Assembly (NCBI GenBank): GCA_937911885.1
Contig: CALDPW010000009.1
Coordinates: 1-8,263, forward strand
DNA: 8,263 nt
Source: an uncultured Clostridia bacterium
Lineage (GTDB): Bacteria; Bacillota; Clostridia; Christensenellales; UBA1242
Reading direction: 5' to 3'
Made by a program: the position numbers and the translations under genes. The notes below the pieces were generated by a model. That model saw only the letters and a list, made by a program, of their open reading frames with translations. It did no database searches and had not been told where the DNA came from. This document shows positions 1 through 5,952 of the stretch, in pieces. Each line of letters begins with the position of its first letter. Within the stretch, counting starts at the first letter, position 1.

Positions 1-60
1 TTCACGCAAATATATGAAATTATTGACAATTATATTAAATGTTATGTATTTCTTTTGCCG
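1..60 (+). other. Possible upstream part of rel in another frame (candidate frame break)
   Basis: Frame 1 is open from the first base to about 235 and begins FTQIYEIIDNYIK. This resembles the stretch after the HD domain of Rel proteins (typically YYEI or YYKI followed by a helix). The synthetase frame is frame 3, blocked at 15, 24 and 36 but clearly coding from about 50. The simplest reading is that the Rel protein enters in frame 1 and a single-base insertion or two-base deletion near 37-60 moves it to frame 3. The resemblance is short and the alignment spacing to known Rel proteins is ambiguous by about ten residues, so this is inference. A genuine HD-less gene or an assembly error would look similar. 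Confidence 0.35.
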
Positions 61-1613
61 ATTTGGATGAATTTTATAAAAAGAGCAAAAATATTATTGC
101 CGAACTACGCCATAGTATTGAAATATTATCAAAAGAATATGGAATTGATTGTCGTATTCAAAGCAGAATTAAAAGTAGTTTTGGCGTATTTAAAAAAACA
201 AGCACCAAAGGATGGAGCAATGTTTACGATATTTTAGCATTGAGAATTATTGTAAAGGAAATTAAAGATTGCTACACAATGCTTGGAGCTGTTCACAATG
301 TGTGGAAACCTGTTGATGGCAGAATTAAAGATTACATATCAATGCCAAAGAAAAACTTGTATATGTCGCTTCACACAACAGTTATGCATCAAACCGAAAA
401 TGGACAAATCCCATTTGAAATTCAAATAAGAACCGAAGAAATGCACATTTTTTGTGAATATGGTATGGCTGCTCACTGGATGTATAAAGAACATGGCTCA
501 AAAGCATCTAAAACCGATGGAAACTCTGCTATTTTAAACATGAAAAAGCAATTGAGTGCCCAATCGGATAAAATAATGCAAGAAACCGAAGCTGATGAAT
601 TTATGCAAATTATTAAAGCTGGTTTTTACTCAAACAAAATCTTTGTGTTCACACCAACTTTAAATGTTGTTGAGCTTCCTGAAGGCTCTATTCCACTTGA
701 CTTTGCCTATGCAATTCACACAGGGCTTGGAAACAAATGTGTTGGAGCCAAAATAAACGATAAAATGGTTCCAATAACCACAAAACTTGATACCGGAGAT
801 GTTGTTGAAATTTTAACATCATCCACAAAAGGTCCTTCTCGTGACTGGTTAAAAATATGCAAAAGCCGTGGAGCAATTGCAAAAATTAAAGCTTACTTTA
901 AAAAAGAAAAGAAAGAAGAAAATATTAAAATTGGTAAAGATATTTTAGAAGAACAAGCAAAACGTAAAGGATATTCTTTAACCAAACTTCTTGAAGACAA
1001 AGAAACCTTAGCCGAAATTTCATTTAAACACCACTTACTTGGTCTTGAAGAAATTTATGCAGCAGTTGGTTACGGCGGAATTACCGCAGCACAAGTTTTA
1101 GGCAAATTTATTTCAAAACAACAACAACGTGATAAAAAAGAAAAGAAAATGCAATTTGCTGCAACTCACGTTCAAAAAACAAGCGATGGAATTATTATTG
1201 ATGGTCACGATGACCTTCTAAAAAAGGTTGCAAAATGCTGCAACCCAATTCCTGGAGATGATATTATTGGATATGTTTCGCGTGGAAGAGGTGTTACAAT
1301 TCACCGACGTGATTGCCAAACACTTGTAAATTTGGAACAAGACAGAATTGTTGAAACAAACTGGAATAGCAAAAGCCTTAGCGAATACTACAACGCAACA
1401 TTCAAAGTTATTGCAAAAAACACTTCTGGCGTGTTCAACTCAATTTCCAAAATTGCTGATAACAAAATTGATATCACATTTATTAATGGCGAAGTTACAA
1501 AACTTAACGATGCTGTGTTAACAGTTGGAGTAAAAATTAAAACACGTGATGACCTTATGGATTTAATTAACAAAATAAAATCTATTCCCGAAGTTTACGA
1601 TGTTTCAAGATAA
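39..1613 (+). CDS. rel: RelA/SpoT family (p)ppGpp synthetase, C-terminal portion (HD domain not in this frame)
   Basis: Stringent-response enzyme that makes (p)ppGpp by moving pyrophosphate from ATP to GDP/GTP; it is cytosolic and ribosome-associated. Domains seen: synthetase about residues 36-150, with VYDILALR (Asp64), SLHTTV (110-115), EIQIRT (Glu127) and EYGMAAHW (140-147); TGS about 200-262 (VFTP, DFAYAIHTGLGN); zinc-finger/RIS about 392-426 with KCCNPIPGD and a downstream H/C pair; ACT about 450-524. The motif RIKDYI at 95-100 is the RxKD type found in bifunctional Rel/SpoT enzymes, which normally carry an N-terminal HD hydrolase of about 200 residues. Here stop codons at 15, 24 and 36 close the frame just before the ATG at 39, which has no Shine-Dalgarno, so 39 is only the first usable codon and not a convincing start. 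The family-typical G of GRxK is Ser42. Family assignment is near certain; the 5' structure is unresolved. Confidence 0.93.
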   Translation: MLCISFADLDEFYKKSKNIIAELRHSIEILSKEYGIDCRIQSRIKSSFGVFKKTSTKGWSNVYDILALRIIVKEIKDCYTMLGAVHNVWKPVDGRIKDYISMPKKNLYMSLHTTVMHQTENGQIPFEIQIRTEEMHIFCEYGMAAHWMYKEHGSKASKTDGNSAILNMKKQLSAQSDKIMQETEADEFMQIIKAGFYSNKIFVFTPTLNVVELPEGSIPLDFAYAIHTGLGNKCVGAKINDKMVPITTKLDTGDVVEILTSSTKGPSRDWLKICKSRGAIAKIKAYFKKEKKEENIKIGKDILEEQAKRKGYSLTKLLEDKETLAEISFKHHLLGLEEIYAAVGYGGITAAQVLGKFISKQQQRDKKEKKMQFAATHVQKTSDGIIIDGHDDLLKKVAKCCNPIPGDDIIGYVSRGRGVTIHRRDCQTLVNLEQDRIVETNWNSKSLSEYYNATFKVIAKNTSGVFNSISKIADNKIDITFINGEVTKLNDAVLTVGVKIKTRDDLMDLINKIKSIPEVYDVSR

Positions 1614-1640
1614 AAAAAGCACCAATTTGGTGCTTTTTTA
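1612..1640. terminator. Bidirectional intrinsic terminator between rel and the convergent gene
   Basis: The arms GCACCAA and TTGGTGC (1619-1633) form a tight hairpin, probably with the innermost pairs open. It is flanked by seven A on the left and six T on the right, so each strand has a stem followed by a U tract. The stop codon of rel (1611-1613) directly precedes it, and the stop codon of the minus-strand gene (1638-1640) lies just past the T tract. It can therefore serve both convergent transcripts. Confidence 0.85.
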
Positions 1641-2381
1641 TTTTTTCATTCTTAAATATTCTTGCTTATAACCAGCCAACATTGTTGATTGTGGTCCATT
1701 TTGTGTTAGGCTAACTTGTGAGTCCTGCCATCTTAACATATTTTTATGTTTAGCAATAACAGTTGGAACATCTTGTTCGTATGCCCTGTTGTTAACCACT
1801 TCGATATTAGCATTTGGTTGTAGCACAGTTTCGCTTGATAAAACACTTTTAATCTTGTTTGCTATTATACTAATATCATCCGCAGTAACGCCATAAACAA
1901 TATCAATTTTATCCCCAGAATATTCATCCACGGTTGAAAAACCAATAACATAAACTTCGGTTTTGTGTGGCAATTTAGGATGACGACCATCCCCCAATCC
2001 CCTTTCGGCATAAAACTGTTTAGATTGTTTTACTTTATCGGGATAAACAGTTGAAATATATTTCATTTTAGGTTGCAATACTCTTATTTGAAACGGAAAC
2101 GAGTTTTGAGCATTTGCATAAGAGGTTGCCGGTTTATCATTATAATCAAGAGCATGATTAATACGTTGAACTCTACCCAAAAACGACATTTCACCCTTAA
2201 CAGTAAATTGTGAGGTAGGAATAGAACTCCAACAACGACGTTGTTCTAGTGAACCTTGTTGATCTTCTAATGGCTTATACATTGTGTTATGGCACCAATA
2301 AGTAAACTCTGCTGGAATTATTATCTGATCCAAACTTCTTAAATATTCTAAATCTGCAATTTGTTCAGCTGTTAAACTCAT
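1638..2381 (-). CDS. Hypothetical protein, 247 aa, unrecognised family
   Basis: I do not recognise this protein. It is predicted soluble: there is no signal peptide or membrane segment, and it mixes charged, aromatic and polar residues. Notable local features are an N-terminal helix-like stretch (residues 4-18), a Trp/Cys/His cluster at 29-31 (WCH), a second CW at 50-51, a basic-aromatic middle (about 100-140), then strand-like TEVYVIGF (141-148) and IDIVYGV (159-165) before a helix at about 167-181. The start is well supported: AAGGAG (minus strand, 2394-2389) sits 7 nt before the ATG, and a strong promoter lies just upstream. It is monocistronic, convergent with rel and divergent from dtd. 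Its position splits the rel-dtd neighbourhood usual in Bacillota, which suggests later insertion. No function is proposed. Confidence 0.8.
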   Translation of the reverse strand: MSLTAEQIADLEYLRSLDQIIIPAEFTYWCHNTMYKPLEDQQGSLEQRRCWSSIPTSQFTVKGEMSFLGRVQRINHALDYNDKPATSYANAQNSFPFQIRVLQPKMKYISTVYPDKVKQSKQFYAERGLGDGRHPKLPHKTEVYVIGFSTVDEYSGDKIDIVYGVTADDISIIANKIKSVLSSETVLQPNANIEVVNNRAYEQDVPTVIAKHKNMLRWQDSQVSLTQNGPQSTMLAGYKQEYLRMKK

Positions 2382-2399
2382 ATCGTTTCTCCTTACTTT

Positions 2400-2428
2400 A
2401 TTATATCACAAATAACCACTTTTTTCAA
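2400..2428 (-). promoter_or_regulatory. Sigma-A-type promoter of the 247-aa gene
   Basis: On the minus strand, TTGAAA (2428-2423) is followed by a 17-nt spacer and a consensus TATAAT (2405-2400). TG one base before the hexamer adds an extended -10. The predicted start is about 2393, inside the AAGGAG ribosome binding site, leaving a leader of only about 12 nt. The rest of this intergenic stretch, about 2429-2517, shows no gene or clear structure. Confidence 0.75.
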
Positions 2429-2517
2429 TGTTATAAAATGAAGTAATAATGTGTGTTAAGTTAAAGTTGTAACTAATTGGCATAATGAATTAAAAATACT
2501 ATTTTTCAAATAATAAT

Positions 2518-2546
2518 TTTACACATACTTTTCAATTTGTTATACT
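2518..2546 (+). promoter_or_regulatory. Promoter of the dtd operon, predicted to give a leaderless transcript
   Basis: TTTACA (2518-2523), a 17-nt spacer and TATACT (2541-2546), with TG at 2538-2539 giving an extended -10. Counting the last -10 base as -7, position +1 is 2553, exactly the A of the dtd ATG. No Shine-Dalgarno precedes that ATG (upstream bases TATACTTTAAAC), which fits a leaderless mRNA. Confidence 0.72.
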
Positions 2547-2552
2547 TTAAAC

Positions 2553-2990
2553 ATGAAATTAGTAGTTCAACGCGTATTAAACGCAACATTAAAAATTAAT
2601 AATGAAATAACAGCTCAAATAAACCACGGCATAGTTTGTTTTGTTGGATTTACCGAAGGAGACCAAACAAAAGATTTTTCAAAAGCTGTGTCAAAACTAT
2701 GTGGATTGCGCATTTTTGAAGACGAAAATGAAAAAATGAATCTTAATCTTTCACAAGTTAATGCAGAATTGTTAATTATTCCAAACTTCACTCTTTATGC
2801 CGATTGTTCTCATGGATTTAGACCAAGCTTTATTGAGGCACTAAATCCAACCGAAGCAAATGTTTGTTTTGAAAAATTTGTTCAATTAACAAAACAATCG
2901 TTTTCTAATTGTCAAACCGGAGTGTTTGGAGCTGATATGAAAATAACCCAAACTAACGATGGGCCAATAACAATAGTAATGGAGTTTTAA
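2553..2990 (+). CDS. dtd: D-aminoacyl-tRNA deacylase (DTD)
   Basis: Cytosolic proofreading enzyme that hydrolyses D-amino acids (and glycine mischarged on tRNA-Ala) from tRNA. The 145 residues match the usual family length. Visible hallmarks are MKLVVQRV at the N terminus, LRIFEDE..KMN (52-63), FTLYAD (79-84), RPSF (90-93), GVFGADM (123-129) and the C-terminal NDGPIT (135-140) holding the Gly-cisPro pair (137-138). The usual SQFT signature is PNFT here (77-80): Thr80 is kept but Ser and Gln are replaced, which is odd. The start is the family-typical MK..VQRV. It has no ribosome binding site and sits at the predicted transcription start. The stop overlaps the next ATG by one base (TAATG), so the hydrolase is translationally coupled. 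Confidence 0.93.
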   Translation: MKLVVQRVLNATLKINNEITAQINHGIVCFVGFTEGDQTKDFSKAVSKLCGLRIFEDENEKMNLNLSQVNAELLIIPNFTLYADCSHGFRPSFIEALNPTEANVCFEKFVQLTKQSFSNCQTGVFGADMKITQTNDGPITIVMEF

Positions 2991-3958
2991 TGAGCATAAA
3001 AATGGAACTTACTCGAAAGGCTCTTCGAGTAAAAAAAGAGTTTAATAAAAAAATGTTTGCTGGTGAATTAACATCAATCCATCAAGCGCTATCAATAAAC
3101 GAAACTCGTGACGCTCCATATATTATTAAAAAAATCGCTTTTTCAAACTTAAAAATACAAAAACAAACCATTGCAAATGTTAATGTTTTTAGTATAAATC
3201 CTAAAAAAACAAAATATTTTGCAAACACAACAATGCTAAACGATTATTGTTTGCTATATATTCATGGTGGTGGTTTTGTTAGTGGTTTTGCATTGCAAAG
3301 TGCCTATTTTATTAAATCTTTTATAAAACAAACAGGAATTAAAGCCCTTGCTGTGGATTATTCACTATCACCAGAAGTTGTGTTTCCAACTGCCCTAAAT
3401 CAAATATACGATGTTTATTTGCAACTTATTAAAACCTACAAACCAAAAAATATTATTTTAATGGGCGAATCTGCTGGCGCAAATCTTGCATTATCACTTA
3501 TGTTAAAACTACGAAACAGTAAAAAGCCTTTACCAAAAATGGGCATTTTGGCTTCTGGTTATTTTGATTTAACAAATTCTGGCAAAAGTTATTATTTAAA
3601 TGCAGAAAGCGATCCGTTGTTGCTACCTCCACAAACAGCTTTAATGGCAACTGCTTATGTTGCAGGAAATTGTATTTTACCACTTGCAAAAGAGGAATTA
3701 GTTAATCCTTACATTTCTCCAATATTTGCAAATCTAAAAGGCCTGCCACCATTATTTATTTCAGCATGTGAAGATGAACTGCTATTCTCCGATTCGGAAA
3801 CAATTTATAACAACTGTTTAAGAGATAATGTTAAGTGCAAGTTTAATATTACAAAAAATTGCTTTCATGCACATCTTATATTGGGTGATTTTTTTGCCGA
3901 AAGCAAAGCTGTTACCGAAGATTGTTGCAATTATGTAAAACAAATTTTAAAAATTTAG
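2990..3958 (+). CDS. Alpha/beta hydrolase, hormone-sensitive-lipase (esterase/lipase) type
   Basis: Serine hydrolase of the HSL or alpha/beta-hydrolase-3 family, probably acting on short-chain or acetyl esters; the natural substrate cannot be told from sequence. Seen: oxyanion-hole HGGG (92-95), VDYSLSPE (122-129, equal to the family's DYRLAPE), nucleophile elbow GESAG with Ser161, acid Asp262 in EDELL, and catalytic His293 in CFHAH, so the triad is complete. There is no signal peptide and no obvious membrane segment, so it is cytosolic. GGAG at 2981-2984 precedes the ATG by 5 nt inside the end of dtd, and the 1-nt TAATG overlap indicates coupling. It is the second gene of the dtd operon; its link to D-aminoacyl-tRNA clearance, if any, is unknown. 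Confidence 0.9.
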   Translation: MSIKMELTRKALRVKKEFNKKMFAGELTSIHQALSINETRDAPYIIKKIAFSNLKIQKQTIANVNVFSINPKKTKYFANTTMLNDYCLLYIHGGGFVSGFALQSAYFIKSFIKQTGIKALAVDYSLSPEVVFPTALNQIYDVYLQLIKTYKPKNIILMGESAGANLALSLMLKLRNSKKPLPKMGILASGYFDLTNSGKSYYLNAESDPLLLPPQTALMATAYVAGNCILPLAKEELVNPYISPIFANLKGLPPLFISACEDELLFSDSETIYNNCLRDNVKCKFNITKNCFHAHLILGDFFAESKAVTEDCCNYVKQILKI

Positions 3959-3967
3959 GAGAATATT

Positions 3968-4531
3968 ATGAAAAAATTTTGGGAGACATCAAAAAAACCA
4001 TTAATCATTGGCATTATTGCCAGCATATTATATATAATCGATGCACTAATTGGTGGATTATTTGTTGCAAATGGATCATTTATGTGGGTAGCATTTGCGT
4101 TTTGGACAGTATTTTTTGGATCAAGCATTAAAGAGAGAATAACAGCCATAATTGGATCGATTATTGGTTTTTTTGCGGCAGTAATAATGATGCTAATTAC
4201 AAACTCTTTTACATTAAACATTTACACAATTAGTATTAGTTGTTTGTTGGGCGTATTTTTAATTAATGCCCTTATTATGTATTTAGAAAAAACTGAAAAA
4301 ATTTGGACAAACAACATGTCTGGTGTGTTTGTTGGAATAATGTTAACATTTAGTGGTCTTGGAAAATCTTTAAACCCATTAAACAATATTAGTGAACTAT
4401 TTACAATTTTATCTGTTATTGTTGTTTACGGAATACTAGGTTTGCTTTGTGGATATTTTTCAATTTACTTCACTAATAAATTTAGTAAAAAACAACCAAC
4501 ATCTTCTAACGCCGATGAATCTAATAATTAA
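3968..4531 (+). CDS. DUF1097-like integral membrane protein
   Basis: This 187-residue polytopic membrane protein has about six hydrophobic segments (roughly 12-34, 39-52, 57-77, 86-106, 115-132, 143-168), with a Lys-rich N terminus and a polar, Ser/Asn-rich tail. The layout, with small-residue-rich helices and the FVGIMLTFSG segment late in the protein, resembles the DUF1097 family (E. coli YcdZ type), whose function is not established. AGGAG at 3957-3961 overlaps the stop codon of the hydrolase gene and lies 6 nt before the ATG, so it is translated from the same mRNA. It is the last gene of the operon, ending just before a terminator. The family call rests on recognition rather than a search; another small permease-like family is possible. 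Confidence 0.75.
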   Translation: MKKFWETSKKPLIIGIIASILYIIDALIGGLFVANGSFMWVAFAFWTVFFGSSIKERITAIIGSIIGFFAAVIMMLITNSFTLNIYTISISCLLGVFLINALIMYLEKTEKIWTNNMSGVFVGIMLTFSGLGKSLNPLNNISELFTILSVIVVYGILGLLCGYFSIYFTNKFSKKQPTSSNADESNN

Positions 4532-4534
4532 AAC

Positions 4535-4572
4535 AAAAAACGAACCATTAAATTATTGGTTCGTTTTTTTTA
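4535..4572. terminator. Bidirectional intrinsic terminator between DUF1097 gene and mscL
   Basis: The arms CGAACCA (4541-4547) and TGGTTCG (4557-4563) pair across a 9-nt AT loop. The stem is extended by a run of six A on the left and eight T on the right. The stop codon of the plus-strand gene ends at 4531 and that of mscL starts at 4573, so one element fits both convergent units. Confidence 0.87.
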
Positions 4573-5154
4573 TTATTTTTTATCTTTTAACAAATCTCTA
4601 ATTTCTGTTAAAACATCCATTTCGGTAACAGGTTTTGGTTTGTTAGCTTCTTCTTCGGCAATTCTTGCTTTTTCAGCTGCAAGTTGTTTAGCTTGTTCAG
4701 CCTCATATTCTGCTAAAAGTTCTTTATATTTTCTACCTTCTGCTTTTGCACGTTTTCTTAATGCTTTTTTATCAGCACTATTAAGTTCCATAACATTTTC
4801 TAAAATTTCATCGCCAAGTTCTTTTAATTTCTTTTTAGAAGTGTTAATAACTTTAACCATGATAAATACTGATAATGCAATAATAAAGAAATCAATAACA
4901 GTTTGTAAAAAGTTACCATATTTCCAAGTTAATTGAACAATTTCACCATTAACATCGGTGGTTTCACGCAAAACAATACTTAAATCTGCTAAGCTTGCAG
5001 CACCTGTTGCCCAAGTTACTAATGGCATAATAATATCGTTAACCATGCTTGTAACAATTTTATTAAATGCTGTTGCAATAATCATACCTACAGCCAGGTC
5101 AAAAACATTACCTCTGCTAATAAAAGTTTTAAATTCTTTAAAAAACTTACGCAT
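4573..5154 (-). CDS. mscL: Large-conductance mechanosensitive channel MscL, with extended cytoplasmic tail
   Basis: Homopentameric inner-membrane channel that opens under membrane tension to release solutes during hypo-osmotic shock. Seen: amphipathic N terminus (MRKFFKEFKTF), TM1 about 18-47 with the signature GNVFDLAVGMIIATAF, external loop about 48-77, TM2 about 79-103 (YGNFLQTVIDFFIIA), and the conserved C-terminal helix LTEIRDLL (182-189). Family members are usually about 130-150 residues; this one has 193. The extra roughly 50 residues form a highly charged, Ala/Glu/Lys-rich, probably helical segment (about 125-172) between TM2 and the terminal bundle helix. AAAGGAGG (minus strand, 5168-5161) lies 6 nt before the ATG, inside the end of tdk. 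The 8-nt overlap with tdk suggests coupled translation. Confidence 0.95.
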   Translation of the reverse strand: MRKFFKEFKTFISRGNVFDLAVGMIIATAFNKIVTSMVNDIIMPLVTWATGAASLADLSIVLRETTDVNGEIVQLTWKYGNFLQTVIDFFIIALSVFIMVKVINTSKKKLKELGDEILENVMELNSADKKALRKRAKAEGRKYKELLAEYEAEQAKQLAAEKARIAEEEANKPKPVTEMDVLTEIRDLLKDKK

Positions 5155-5731
5155 TTTTATCCTCCTTTAACAATTTTTTATAACAACAATAACAAACGCC
5201 TTCATAAGTTTCATCGCCACCAATAACAACCTCTTCACCATCTGTTACTATTTTTCCATTATTAAATCGAACATTTATTGTTGCTTTTCTACCACATTTG
5301 CAAACCGATTTAATTTCGGTAATACTATCGGCAATTTCTAACAATCGTTTACTACCCTCAAACAATTTTGTTTTGTAGTTGGTTTTTAATCCATAACACA
5401 AAACAGGAACTTGTTCGGATAATTCCTTTAATTCGTCGATTTGTTGCTCGGTTGAAAATTGACATTCATCCACAATAATAACATTATAATTTTTGTTTTT
5501 TCGCTCGTTAAACATTGCTATTAAACTGTCGGTTGAACTAAATGTTTCACATTCGCTTTTAATACCAATACGAGATTGCACAACAGGAACAGTAACATCG
5601 TATCGATTGTCAATCACAGGTTTTATTAACCAAACATTAAATCCCTTTTGGTTATAATTATACTTGCACATTAACGCTTGAGCTGTTTTTGAGCTACCCA
5701 TTGCGCCATATTTAAAATAAAGTTTTGGCAT
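5147..5731 (-). CDS. tdk: Thymidine kinase, type II (TK1-like)
   Basis: Cytosolic salvage enzyme that phosphorylates thymidine to dTMP with ATP. It has 194 residues, normal for the family. Seen: P-loop GAMGSSKT (9-16), Walker-B-like VIIVDECQF (84-92) with catalytic Glu89, the YGLKTNYKTKLFEGS lasso-preceding segment (113-127), zinc-site cysteines 144 and 146 (CKCG) and 180, 182 and 183 (CYCC), and the substrate-binding lasso near VVIGGDETYEGVC (168-180). The P-loop has Ser where GK[ST] normally has Gly, and the first zinc pair is CxC. AAGGGGAG (minus strand, 5745-5738) lies 6 nt before the ATG and fixes the start. It is the first gene of a tdk-mscL unit, with an 8-nt overlap into mscL. No convincing -35/-10 pair was found in the AT-rich upstream stretch. 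Confidence 0.95.
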   Translation of the reverse strand: MPKLYFKYGAMGSSKTAQALMCKYNYNQKGFNVWLIKPVIDNRYDVTVPVVQSRIGIKSECETFSSTDSLIAMFNERKNKNYNVIIVDECQFSTEQQIDELKELSEQVPVLCYGLKTNYKTKLFEGSKRLLEIADSITEIKSVCKCGRKATINVRFNNGKIVTDGEEVVIGGDETYEGVCYCCYKKLLKEDKNA

Positions 5732-5853
5732 AATTCTCTCCCCTTGCTAACCATATTTTAATATAAAAAATTATTAATTAAAAATGATTTTAAACTAAAA
5801 ATAATTTTATTTAAAAATTATGTTGCAAAAGGGACACTTCTGTTGAATTTCTA

Positions 5854-5882
5854 TTGACATTAGAATATAATCATAATATACT
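5854..5882 (+). promoter_or_regulatory. Strong sigma-A-type promoter of the RAYT-like operon
   Basis: A perfect TTGACA (5854-5859), a 17-nt spacer and TATACT (5877-5882). The predicted transcription start is about 5889 (G), giving a leader of about 64 nt before the ATG at 5953. The -10 lies entirely inside the left part of a 25-bp perfect dyad. A TATAAT at 5897-5902 is less well placed relative to any -35. Confidence 0.75.
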
Positions 5883-5897
5883 TTAATAGTATATTAT
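5873..5897. repeat. Perfect 10-bp inverted repeat over the -10 and transcription start (candidate operator)
   Basis: The arms ATAATATACT (5873-5882) and AGTATATTAT (5888-5897) are perfect reverse complements around TTAAT. The left arm contains the -10 hexamer and the right arm the predicted +1, the classic place for a repressor dyad. All-AT dyads arise easily in such DNA, so function is inferred from position only. Confidence 0.5.
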
Positions 5898-5913
5898 ATA
5901 ATAGGAAATGTGC

Positions 5914-5940
5914 GTTTAAATTAGCTAAAATAATTTAAAC
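5914..5940 (+). repeat. Perfect 10-bp stem hairpin in the 5' leader of the RAYT-like gene
   Basis: GTTTAAATTA (5914-5923) and TAATTTAAAC (5931-5940) are perfect reverse complements around the 7-nt loop GCTAAAA. The hairpin would form in the mRNA leader, ending 12 nt before the ATG of a gene that has no Shine-Dalgarno. There is no GC-rich stem or U tract, so it is not a terminator. It could modulate translation or be a protein-binding hairpin; the role is inferred. Confidence 0.5.
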
Positions 5941-5952
5941 AATTTTAACAAA

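Noticed and set aside
23..51. Perfect TTGACA at 23-28 just before the apparent rel start
   Set aside because: No acceptable -10 at 16-18 nt (best is GTATTT) and no ribosome binding site; it probably lies inside coding sequence entering from the left.
4556..4936. Plus-strand open frame antisense to mscL
   Set aside because: It is the mirror of a clear mscL gene and overlaps the terminator; the translation is Ser/Leu/Ala-rich without family features.
5801..5821. 8-bp inverted repeat ATAATTTT-ATTTA-AAAATTAT in the tdk/RAYT intergenic region
   Set aside because: Purely A/T in a very AT-rich stretch and not placed on a promoter element; likely chance.
5821..5853. Possible insertion-sequence end or REP array beside the RAYT-like gene
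   Set aside because: No repeated GC-rich palindromes, direct repeats or GTAG-tagged hairpins are visible around the gene.
5907..5918. Mini-ORF ATG TGC GTT TAA in the leader of the RAYT-like gene
   Set aside because: Only three sense codons, and the AGGAA before it abuts the ATG; too weak to call a leader peptide.
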